Of a stretch of DNA of 64,000 bases, positions 54,451 to 64,000 are shown piece by piece. The notes under the pieces are model-generated. The model worked only from the letters and a program-made list of their open reading frames with translations. It made no database searches and was not told the DNA's origin. Positions within the stretch are counted from its first letter, which is position 1, and each line of letters opens with the position of its first letter. This DNA comes from Papaver somniferum (Eukaryota; Streptophyta; Magnoliopsida; Ranunculales; Papaveraceae), in the NCBI RefSeq assembly GCF_003573695.1, contig NC_039358.1, forward strand, positions 193,230,418-193,294,417. The letters run 5' to 3'. The translations under genes and the position numbers were made by a program.

Positions 54451-56630
54451 TTTTTTTTGAAAGTTACGTGAATTCCGGACAAACTAACTTTGGGAGTTAG
54501 TAACCCTTAAATCAGTAAGAGTAGAGTCATCTAATGTCAGGGGATTAAATGCCCCCCTAACATTTGATTTATCTACTTCTTGGACATTGTTGATACAAAA
54601 AGGTGGAGTTTTCCTCCAAATGAGGATATCCCTAAAGGACTTGGATTCCTTTGCCAAAATATCCGCCTCATTGTTTGCAGTTCTTGGAACAAAATAAAAA
54701 CCCAAATTTTTTGACACAAATTGAAAGTTCTTTTAACTTCATCCAAAATAGTTTGATTCTACCATTCCAATTGAGAAGCTTTCTCGTTCAAGTAATCAAA
54801 CAGGTTCTTGCAGTCACCTTCCACTGTGAAATCCGTCATTCCTTCTTTCATGGCCCATTGCGCTCCTTGAAGTAATCCTAAGGCTTCCGCTTCTTCAGAG
54901 ATAGATGCTGAGATTGGTCCTGCTTTTCCAAGTTCAAATTCTACTGCATCATTCTTATAAATTAAAGAAAAACCTGCAGGCAAGTTCAAGGAAACCCATG
55001 CTGCATCTATGTTGAGCTTAGACTGTGATTTCCTAGGTAGGGTCCATTTATGAAAGGTATTTTCATCCAGAGTTAAATTTCTAGATGGGATATTGTCTTT
55101 ATACCAAAAGTCAAGGAATCTTTGTATTTCTAAACTTATTTGTGTACTAGATTGTTATTTTTGTTCAAAAGATCTATTGCATCTTTCCTTCCAAATAAAC
55201 CAAGCCTTTGTCAACATGATTTCTATAGGTAAGTTAGGGTCTTTATTCCTCATTCCTTCCTGTAAAATGTCTAAGAAAGATGTTGTACTATGAAAATTCG
55301 AAGTAACGGGAGACGTCTATAGAGCCCATACTGTCTTAGCATAAGGGCATGATATAAATAAGTGTTCTGCAGATTCAGCAACATTACATCCAAAGGAGCA
55401 GTTGGGATGAATATCATCCCTAAACTTAGACAGTTTCAAATTTATTGAGAGAGCTCCTTGCAAACACTTCCAAGCAAAGATTTTAATTCTTTGTGACACA
55501 CTAAGATTTCATAAGTTATTCCAGAAAGAATCTGGCTGCCCTAAGTTGTAGTGGTTCACAGTTCTCTCAGTTAGCTTGTTGTACATAGATTTCACTGAGA
55601 AAATACCAGATTTAGTGAGAAGCCATCTAAGAATGTCAGGTTTATCTCTAGATATTATAGTGTTAATAATCTTCTTAGCTATTGGCTTAGGAAACAAATC
55701 AAAAATTAGAGTAGAGTTCCACTTCTTAGTGATTGAATCAATCAGATCCTTCACAAGTGTTAAATGAGAGTTGGTAGTGTTTCTAAGACTACTAAGGTTA
55801 TGTTCCAATGTAAGTACCCATCTTTCATCCCAAATATTAGTACTATTCCCATCTCCTATTTCCCAAATACTATTTTGTTCCACCAAATGTATACCCTTAC
55901 TTATACATTTCCAAATCCAAGAACTAGTAGTTGGGATTTTGGATTTAAAATAGAGGTATTTGTGAAGTATCTAGGTTTAAGTTGAGTATCCCATAGAGCA
56001 TTAGGCTCAGTAAGAAGTCTCCAATCCAACTTAGTTATCATAGCTAAGTTAAAGAAGTGAGCATTTCCAAATCCTAGTCCTCCCTTACTTTTTGGTTTGC
56101 AAAGACAGGAGTAAGATTTAGGGTAGTAACCCTTATAATCTGTTTCCTTCCCCCATCAAAAATCTCTTTGTAAAGAGTCAATCTTTCTTGTGATTTTCTT
56201 AGGTAAAATGAAGAAGCTCATTTGAAAGTTGGCCATACTAGCCAAAGTGGACTTATTGAGAATCAGTTTGCTAGTTTGGGCTAAAAATTTTCCCATCCAT
56301 CCTTGAATTTTATGTTCCATTTTTTCCACTAATCCTTCAAAGAGTTTAATTTTGGCCTTACTTATGAAAAGAGGAGTTCCTAAGTAGGTGTCTTGAGGAT
56401 TAATTTTCTTAATTTTCAGAATTTTACTAATCATTCTCTGATGTTTTGGTTGGACTTTTTTACTAAAAAAATTTCCAGATTTCTCAAAGTTGATAACCTG
56501 GCCTGAGGCCTTTCCAAAGGAATCAATAAGGAAAGGATATTATGACAATCTCTAAAATAAGCTCTAATAAAAAGAAGGCAATCGTCAGCAAAAAATAGAT
56601 GTGAGATTGGACTATTTTAGGTGTAATTTT
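54451..56630 (-). mobile_element. 5'-truncated LINE (RT end to RNase H), pseudogene
   Basis: The poly-A tail is the T run 54451-54458. Minus-strand order: RT palm with HLFFADDCLLF near 56600, then 56434-56156 (TYLGTPLFISKAKIKLFEGL, LILNKSTLASMANFQMSFF), the thumb/connection (55886-55509, WEIGDGNSTNIWDERWVL), zf-RVT (55499-55317, CSFGCNVAESAEHLFISCPY) and RNase H (about 55010-54484, NIDAAWVS, EAEALGLLQGAQWAMKEG, VEGDCKNLFDYLN, NNEADILAKESKSF). Several frame breaks and the missing endonuclease and N-terminal RT make it dead. The 5' break is near 56630, just before LTR3. Confidence 0.88.
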
Positions 56631-56635
56631 GACTC

Positions 56636-59067
56636 TGTGGAGCATAGCTCGGTCGACCTCGCATGCGTTGCTATATCAAGCATGTTTGTCAATGTTAGTG
56701 ATCAAAACTATGAGTCTTGATTTCTAGTCTAATATATCTAAGTCTCGGACTAGGATAGAAAAGTGTAGTTGAGCTCAAGGACTTCATGGCGATTCATCAT
56801 ACAACAACGAAGATCTACTCAAGGAACCGTGGAACTTCATCAACAAAAAGGTATGTGGAGACTTGAACTTATCTATCACTCAAAAGTCTATCTATTCTAT
56901 CTCCTACTTCTTATGAGACAAAAAGTCGTATGCTATATAGACCGGATCATACACATTTGACATTTCGAGCTGAGCATTCACTACTTATCTTTTTCTCGAA
57001 ATCGTGTGTTGGTAAAGCGTTTCTCTTTGATCAAGTTTATCTTCACCTAGTGACGAAAGTCATGAAAAGTTTCAATTACTTTGAGAATTGCTCTGACGTG
57101 AAACGGTCTGTGAATAACGTCTATATAACGTCCTATGAGAATGTCTCAATGATTGGAATGAGAGTTTAGATTACATAACCATGTATTCCTTAATCCGAAG
57201 TTTTCGAACTTTGTTGATTGAGAGAAACCGGAGGAATTGGCTTTTCCAAGTCCGCGAACCCAGTTTGCGAACTCAGTCCGCGAACTGTCAGAAGTTCTTG
57301 TACCGAGAATTTCTGCTGGGATTCCAAATTCGTTCGTGAAGTTCAAGTCCGCGAACTCAGTCCGTGAACCTAGTCCGCAAACTGGCAGAAGTCTCTTTGC
57401 CGAGATTTTCTGCTGAGTTTCGAAAACTCTGACGGTTGCCTTAAGTCCGCGAACTTGTTTGTGAGCTTAAGTGGTTATGATCTAAAGATGTGCTCTGAAC
57501 ATGAAACTTAAATTACTAAGGAATGCTTTATGCAAACCGTGGCTATAAATTTCATGAGCCGATTCAATCGAATCGAATCATCTTTGTTTCAATTGTGTCT
57601 TGTGTAGTTACATAAGATCTCATAGAAATTGAACAACTCTCTAACTAGTTCATTTGAGTCAATTGAACTAGTTATGGTGAAGAAGAACTAGGTTAATATG
57701 AATTGCTCATATGGTTAACCTTTTGGGTTACTATGTTGAACCAACATACACGTACACGTTTGGGCACGGTTTTCACAAACCCAGTAAACGTCTACCCAAG
57801 TGTGTGTGACAAGCTAAGTTTTCGATCTAACGGTTGAGAAATATTAGCTTGAATTTAAATCAGGTTTTCATCTAACGGTGAATATGGATTGCTTTGTAAC
57901 TAAGGCAAAACCCTGATTTGAAGTCTATATAAAGGAGACATCTAGCATTGTGCAAAACTAATCCCCACACGTCTGTGTGATACTAGTGTGCTCGCTGGAG
58001 TCGATTCTCCTTTAACCTTTAGTTTTATTCTCTAAAACCAGGTTAACGACTTAAAGACTTCACTGGGAATGTGAAGCCAGACCGATACTACTTTTATCGT
58101 AGTTGTGTGATCTGATCTTGCATCTTCTATTGTACGAGTACAATCTATTGATTGGCTTGAGATAATGAGAGTTCTCCAATAGGCAAGATAAAGAAGTCGC
58201 AAACATCTTCGTCTCACTGTTTGTGATTCCTCGACAAACTGCTTGTGTAGTCAAGAAGGATTGTTGAGAGGTGATTGATTAATCTAGGTTGTTCTTCGGG
58301 AATATAAGATCGGATTATCAATTGGTTTCTGTTCACCTTGATTTTATATCTTAAGACGGAACAAATAACCTAGGGTTTTTCTGTGAGAGACAGATTTATC
58401 TTTTGATGGATTTTTCTATGTGAGACAAATTTGTTTATTATCAAGTCTGCGATTTTGGGTTGCAGCAACTCTTAGTTGTGGGTGAGATCAGCTAAGGGAA
58501 TCAAGTGCGCAGTATCCTGCTGGGATCAGAGGCGTAGGAGTATAATTGTACCTTGAATTAGTGGGAGACTGATTGGGGTTCAACTAAAGTCCAGTCCGAA
58601 GTTAGCTTGTAGTAGGTTTGTGTCTGTAGCGGCTTAATACATTGTGTATTCAATCTGGACTAGGTCCCAGGGTTTTTCTGCATTTTCGGTTTCCTCGTTA
58701 ACAAAACTTCTGGTGTCTGTGTTATTTCTTTTCTGCATTATATTTTTTATGTAATTGAAATAATACAAGTTGTGCGTTAAAGATCATCAATTGGAAATCC
58801 AACCTTTGGTTGTTGAATGATATTGATTGACCCTTGGACATTGGTCTTTGGTGCCGTCCAAGTTATCTCTCTTTGATAAAGACTCGCAGATTTCCATTTG
58901 CTTGAGTAAAGATCAAATCGAGAGATTGAGATACAAACTATTTGATATATCTTTTTATTGATTGAGTCTAACTGTCTAGTTGATTCTCATAAAATGTATA
59001 TTGGAGTTTGTCCATACAGATTGCTAAGCGAAATATTGGGTGATGTTGTTAGACCCCCACTTTTTCA
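56636..59067 (+). repeat. LTR3: Sirevirus-like 5' LTR (2,432 bp)
   Basis: It starts TGTGGAGCATAGCTCGGTCG, a variant of TGTTAGAGCATTGCTCGGTCG, and ends CCCACTTTTTCA. A TATA box TATATAAA is at 57926-57933. The palindromic array (57246-57470) has units aagtccgcgaacccagtttgcgaactcagtccgcgaactg. It is followed by a perfect primer site and a gag, so it is a 5' LTR; its partner is outside the window. Confidence 0.88.
57926..57933 (+). promoter_or_regulatory. TATA box in LTR3
   Basis: ctatataaaggagaca; the corresponding site in the reverse LTRs is on minus at 30216 and 45127. Confidence 0.6.
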
Positions 59068-59069
59068 AT

Positions 59070-59081
59070 TGGTATCAGAGC
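59070..59081 (+). promoter_or_regulatory. Primer-binding site (initiator-Met tRNA)
   Basis: TGGTATCAGAGC, two bases after the LTR end, is the standard copia initiator-Met primer site. Confidence 0.9.
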
Positions 59082-59131
59082 AGGCAAACACGTTAAAGAC
59101 CTTATAAGTCTGTGTTTGTAGCGATCTGATT

Positions 59132-60612
59132 ATGGACGAGTCTATCTCTAGTAACGTACCAGCTCAGAAATTACCAGATGATTCTAAAAGATTGAATTCA
59201 CCTGAGAGAACTGTCACATCTAAGTCAATATCTAAACATTCTCTTGATGTACAAACTGTTGATTGACAAACTCTCCTAGAAGAACAGTTGGATGAACTAT
59301 CTGATGAAGGTGATTCAGATATTGATAGAGATGTTGTTGAGGAAGTCTGAGAGTATGTTAAGTTTTTGGATTCGTGGAATATGAAGAAGATTACAACTTC
59401 TCATGTCACACCTCTTCTAACTTCTCTCTGTCGAGAAAACAAGAAATTGAGAAGATGTTATGCAGGTGTTTATTTTTCGAATCGTTCTACCGAATCGATC
59501 CTCAAGGATTCTGGGGAAAACCTACGTATGAAGTCACTTGAATGTGATAATCTTTATCAAAAGAACTTTTTGTTGGAAGAGAAATTTGCAGAGTCTGAAG
59601 CAAGGTTTAACTCCCAGCAAACAAGTTTTGACGACAGAGAAAGCGCTCGAAAAAAATGCCTTGAGGCTGATTTAGCTGCTGCTCTTGATAAAATCAAAAT
59701 GTTGGAAGATGAGTTGAAAGAGTTCAATACTAGTTCAAGCAAATTAACCACTATGCTAGGAGCAAGTAAAAATCATCGTGATACACGAGGATTGGGCTAT
59801 AAGAGAATAGATGCTCCAAGTACTAGCAAAGAGGTAAAAATTTTCAAGGCTAGTGATTCTTCTCAAAAAAAGGTTTCCACTGATGGAAAAAGTGAAATAC
59901 CTTCTCCGGCAGTTAAGTTCAAAAGAGCAAAATTTATCAACCTCCAAAACCAGCACACATGAATCCGGGTAAGAACGTTCCTTATATTTGTCATTATTGT
60001 GAAAACAAAGGTCACCTGGAAAGGAGATGTCGTTTTCGTATAAGGAATGAAAAACTTCATGATATTCTTGTTTGGGTGTCAAAAGAAGTTGTTAAACCGG
60101 GATCATATGTTAAGGCTAACACTCTTGAAATTACGGGTTGTAAACGTCCAACCTTTAGGCAAAGGAATCAGTGTTGTGATAATCCTAGATTTGCCTATAA
60201 ACGTCATACGAAGCCTTTCCACAATCGTAATGGTTATCAAAAGGATAACTTTGTAAAGACAAAGACAAGATATGATGCTCCCAATTGGAGAAAGACTAAC
60301 TTGCAAAAGAAGAGTCAATCTAGTTATCTTCCGGAAAATCTTGAAGAGAGTAATGGGAAGAAGGTTCCGACTATTCCTAAACGCACTCAGAAGTGGATAC
60401 CGAAGAAAGACAATGATGGTTTGAGTGTGAAAAGGAATGATCTCCCAGAAAGTTCCATGACTATGGATAAAGCAGTATCCATGATGTTGGAACTTAAAGA
60501 GTTCTTTGGGAAGATGGATTTGGATGTGAAAGGTTCTAAAAGTGATCTTTTTCATGATAATCCAAAGGTCACTTGTGGTGAGCAAGACTTTGTTCACCCC
60601 AACGCAACTTGA
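59132..60612 (+). pseudogene. Sirevirus-like Gag next to LTR3, broken by stops and a frameshift
   Basis: It starts MDESISSNVPAQKLPD and aligns with the reverse-element gag (43928-42774). TGA stops fall where that copy has Trp (TVDW) and Ser (EEVS). From 59366 the frame is open: DSWNMKKITTSHVTPLL, RENKKLRRCYAGVYFSN, LEADLAAALDKIKMLEDELK, KLTTMLGASKNHRDTRGLGY. A one-base shift near 59940 leads to the frame with the knuckle CHYCENKGHLERRC, the basic tail, QKWIPKKDNDG and the stop at 60612. No protease or integrase frame follows before the LINE at 60808. Confidence 0.85.
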
Positions 60613-60902
60613 TTGTGTTGGAAGTGCATCCTCACCAAGGAATGCCCTGATTTGTATACGGTGATGGAAGCACAAGAATTGGGGCACACAGATTATGTTC
60701 GATAAGGCGGTAGAATTCGATTGGATTCATCTAAAAAGGTATGTCTATAAACTTGAGCAAGATTTGTACTTTTATTTGCTTAGAATACTTTTAATAATCT
60801 TGATTTATTTTTTTTGGTGAGTCCAAATTGTATTAATAAATAACAATATGTACAAAGAGGTTACAAGAAAAAGAGGTCAAGAGACCCCAAAAAACTCATA
60901 AT

Positions 60903-62421
60903 CTACTTGAATCTAAAATACGAAATATGAGGAAATTCAATAGAAGAAAGAAAAACAGGTCTTCCCACATGATTCAGACCTTGACCATTTCTTAATAAAC
61001 AACCTCTTTTTGCCATGATATCCGCTGCAAAATTAGCCTCTCTATAAGTATGCTCGAAAGAAATTGAGTCATAGAAACCTTGAAGAATCTCCCAACGAAG
61101 CTTGATCATCCAAGGAACATTCAAATTAGAAAAATTAGTGACGGCACTTATGGAATCAGATCGAACAATAATGCGTCTCATACCCCATTGTACAACCCAT
61201 TCAAGCCCCACAAGAATACCAAATAATTCAGCCATATAGTTATTTGCAACACCAAGGCCGATACTCATAGCACCAACCACATTGCAATCAGCATCCCTAG
61301 CAACCACACCTGCTCCCGCACGACCTGGATTACCCTTAGCCGCACCATCACAGCAGAGAAGTAAAACGTCTCTTGGTGGAGGACTCCAAAAACACTCCAA
61401 AGGCTGGATATTCCTAACCCTCCTATGATGCACTCTAAAGAAATTTAAAATGCTCAAATCATACACAGAGTTGTGCATGAAACTTTTTGAACGCACTGAA
61501 TGTTCATTCACCAGGTGAAAAACACGCTTCTTGAAAAACTCCAGATTTGTTGTTTTCTTCTCATAAACAATTTTGTTGCGAGCAAGCCGCAATTCAGCCC
61601 GTACAACCAGAATTGTTGTTAACCAAATATCTTTGATCATGCGACTCTTCCCCTTGGCAGCTTTGTAACAAGTAATAAGATTCAAATGAGGAGTCAAGTT
61701 AAAAATAGAGGTGATCCAGTCCCAAACCTGAGCAGCAAAATGACAATGCCACAAAATATGTGCCAGCGTCTCCTCCTCTGCCTTACACAAGTAACATCTA
61801 TTCACCAGATTAATTTTGAATCTACTTTGAACCTTGTCCAGCGTCGCACAAGCCCCCCCTTCAATCTTCCAGTTTTCTGCTGCCAGATTTGGATGCACAG
61901 TTTTACGCCATAAAACAGCATAAGTATCCTCCTGAATATACTTCTTGCGAATTATATCCTTAGCAGAACGCATTGAGACGCCCCTTCAAGTCTGGCATCC
62001 AAACTCGTTGATCATCACCCCCCAAAAGTTGCGGTAATTCAGCCAAGTTCACCCCAGCACGTTGTAAGTTATTAAGATGTAAATCTGGAATGACCCAATC
62101 ATTGTTACTAATTAAATCACTGACCTTAACAGTGTTGTCCAGACCTTCTTCACCAAGCATTCCAGCGATGCTAGTATAACCGTACCAAATATCAAAATAT
62201 AAGGAAGTAGAACACCCATCACCTAGCAAAACTTTTGTATTTTGATCCACAACAATATAAACTTGCTTAATCCCTGGTAAGATAGAATATTTCACACCAT
62301 ACATCTTGATTCTACCCTCTTTTGTGGTATACTTGGCGGAAAAAAAACGAGCCCATTTTTTCTTTGAAGACCGAATATCCCACCACAACTTCATTATAAG
62401 AGTGTTGTTGGTAACTCCCAT
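60903..62421 (-). pseudogene. LINE connection, zf-RVT and RNase H domain
   Basis: 62421-61960 continues the RT thumb (MKLWWDIRSSKKKWARFFSA, VLLGDGCSTSLYFDIWYGY). After a frame change near 61970, 61973-60903 gives zf-RVT (CYLCKAEEETLAHILWHCHF) and a complete RNase H: CCDGAAKGNPGRAGAGVVAR, MAELFGILVGLEWVVQWG, RIIVRSDSISAVTNF and EANFAADIMAKRG. All four acidic catalytic residues are in place, so this domain alone looks intact. The stop is at 60903. Confidence 0.9.
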
Positions 62422-62432
62422 CTTTGTAATGC

Positions 62433-63984
62433 CTAAACCCCCTCCCTAACCGGACAACAAACTTTCTCATAAGCAACAACAAATTTTCGGCTCACTTCAC
62501 AATCCCCTGACCAAAGAAAATTACGAATAACTCTCTCACATTGATCAATAAACTTACGAGGCCATTTATAAACCGCCATGTTATGCACTGAGTAGCTAGC
62601 AATCACCGAATTAATAAGCACTACCCTATCTTGAAAAGAAAGTAACCTCCCCTTCCGAACCGATAGTTGCTTCTTAATCTTCTCAATCACATTACATATA
62701 TGACGATATTTAACGGCTCCAGGCATAATTTGAACACCCAAATAACGATCAGGAAAAGTTGAAACTTCCATTCCTAACAAGTCCGTGATCGTCCTACACC
62801 TGCTTAGAGAGTTACCACCATAATACACCTTGCTCTTTTGACGACAAACAGTTTGCCCAGAAGCAGCTTGGTATTTACCCAATATATTGAGCAAATTATG
62901 AAGACTTTTCATATTACCCTTGCAAAAGATCATAATGTCATCAGCAAAGAAAAGATGGGTAGGAAAAATACCTTTTTTAGACAACATAGGAGTCATCTCT
63001 TTCCTATCAAAGAGCATAGTGAGGTTTCTGCTAAGGACATCTTCAATCAAAACAAAAATAAGAGGCGATAAAGGATCACCTTGTCTCAAACCTCTATTAA
63101 TTTTGAAGAAACCCTCAGGGATGCCATTGACAAGGACCGGAATACGGGATGAACTGAGAATAGTAAGAATCCAAGAGCACCAAGATTCCGAAAAACCATA
63201 CCTTCTAAAAACTTCCAAAACAAATGACCAACTAACAGTGTCAAAAGCTTGAGAAATATCAAGTTTTAGACCCACATTGCCATCCTTACGTTTAGTTTTT
63301 AAATCATTCACCATCTCCGAAGCCAAAGTAATATTTTCATGAATATTCCTACCTTTCATGAAAGCAACTTGTTCTTCTGAAACAAGTTTATCAAGAACTT
63401 CACCAAGTCTTGTAGCCAAAATCTTAGTAAAAATTTTAAAGAAAAAATTACTAAGACCTATAGGACGAAAGTTGCGAAGAGTGTTAGCACCTCTCACCTT
63501 GGTCAAGAGAATTAAAAGGCTAGAATTCGAACCCTGAGGAATATATTATGCTGCCAGCAGTAAGTAATTGCGTTAATGAGATCATGTTGAATGATGTCCC
63601 AACAATGCCTATAAAAACACCCAGAAAAACCATCTGGCCCAGGTGCGCTATCAACACCCAAGTTATAAAAAACCTGCTTAATCTCCTCTGCCAAAGGAAT
63701 AGCATCCATCATGATGCTCTCTTCCGCGGAGATACTCTCATACTCATAAAGAAAAATACTATCATCAATAGGTTGCGCATCTCCATTGATTCAAAGAATT
63801 GAACCGTATAGTCTTTTATCAAGTCAAAATCAGTAATAGAATTCCCATTCTCATCCACCAGCTCCGAGATCACATTGTTAATACTACGAGTACGAATATT
63901 AGCATGGAAAAAGGCAGTATTACTAGCACCATCAACCAACCATTTGTTTCTTGATTTTTGTTTCAACATAATAGCATGCTGCAT
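62433..63984 (-). pseudogene. LINE reverse transcriptase
   Basis: 63984-63709 gives the linker before RT (WLVDGASNTAFFHANIRTRS). 63712-63512 gives APGPDGFSGCFYRHCWDII. 63506-62433 gives FRPIGLSNFFFKIFTKILA, KGRNIHENITLASEMVNDLK, KLDISQAFDTVSW, GLRQGDPLSPLIFVL and the catalytic FADDIMIFCKGN. The palm Asp residues are kept. Frame breaks near 63509 and at a G run near 62433-62447 (the ORF ends VREGV and restarts one frame over) inactivate it. Confidence 0.88.
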
Positions 63985-64000
63985 ACGAACCTCATCAAGG

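Larger units (their letters stand above)
60808..64000 (-). mobile_element. LINE (L1-type with RNase H), 5' end outside window
   Basis: The T run 60808-60815 is the poly-A tail on minus. RT, zf-RVT and RNase H are all recognisable upstream on the minus strand to the window end. It lies in the interior of the LTR3 Sirevirus-like element. The 3' end is related to the LINE tail in the NHL intron (1573-1890): both have a short 3'UTR with caaagcttng/tgtacatatt-like sequence and an RFK stop. Confidence 0.9.

Noticed and set aside
54451..56636. A target duplication for the LINE at 54451-56630
   Set aside because: I compared gtataaggtc on the left with gtgtaattttgactc on the right and found no convincing direct repeat.
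60103..60687. 194-aa minus-strand frame opposite the Sirevirus-like gag
   Set aside because: Shadow of the plus-strand gag frame carrying the CCHC knuckle.

Overview
This is nuclear DNA of a flowering plant, and almost all of it is transposable elements. The evidence is spliced genes with GT-AG introns, plant Ty3-gypsy (Tat, Athila), Ty1-copia (Sirevirus-like) and RNase H-bearing L1-type LINEs, a Tourist-like MITE, and no bacterial signals. I read it as a eudicot; the species cannot be fixed from the sequence alone (a poppy-like genome would fit, but this is a guess).

Layout. 1-3427 (minus): the only recognisable cellular gene, a secreted or membrane-anchored NHL-repeat protein. Six exons can be traced and the 3' end runs off the window; a short LINE tail sits in intron 4. 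3428-4451: upstream sequence. 4452-8815 (minus): two wrecked Ty3-gypsy elements, one a gag-protease with a large pol deletion and a 616-bp LTR, the other an integrase fragment. 8790-17713: a decayed Tat-type gypsy element, with gag-PR-RT-IN on minus and a spliced accessory ORF on the opposite strand downstream of pol; a Tourist-like MITE splits one of its exons. 17714-18797: unassigned.

18798-64000 is a set of nested insertions built on Sirevirus-like copia elements. LTR1 (18798-28981) is split by an 8,147-bp pol-less LTR element (19529-27675, TSD CCCGT). A second forward Sirevirus-like element begins at 28982. Its 5' LTR is split by a reverse-oriented pol-less Sirevirus (29082-46334, TSD GATTA), which is itself split by an 8,694-bp Athila-like gag-protease element (32875-41568, TSD CGGAC). 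The gag of the outer forward element (49140-53831) is split by an ORF1-only LINE (49394-52750) that contains a second copy of its own family. A 5'-truncated LINE (54451-about 56630) follows. Last come a third Sirevirus-like LTR and gag (56636-60612) and another LINE (60808 to beyond the window end).

How they work together. Apart from the NHL gene, nothing here looks like a host pathway. No LTR element carries an intact pol, so movement would have depended on enzymes from other copies. The features most worth following up are the ORF1-only LINE family, the antisense spliced ORF in the Tat element, the pol-less Sirevirus and gypsy families with clean target duplications, and the changing palindromic arrays in the Sirevirus-like LTRs. 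All splice sites, TSDs and frames were read by eye.
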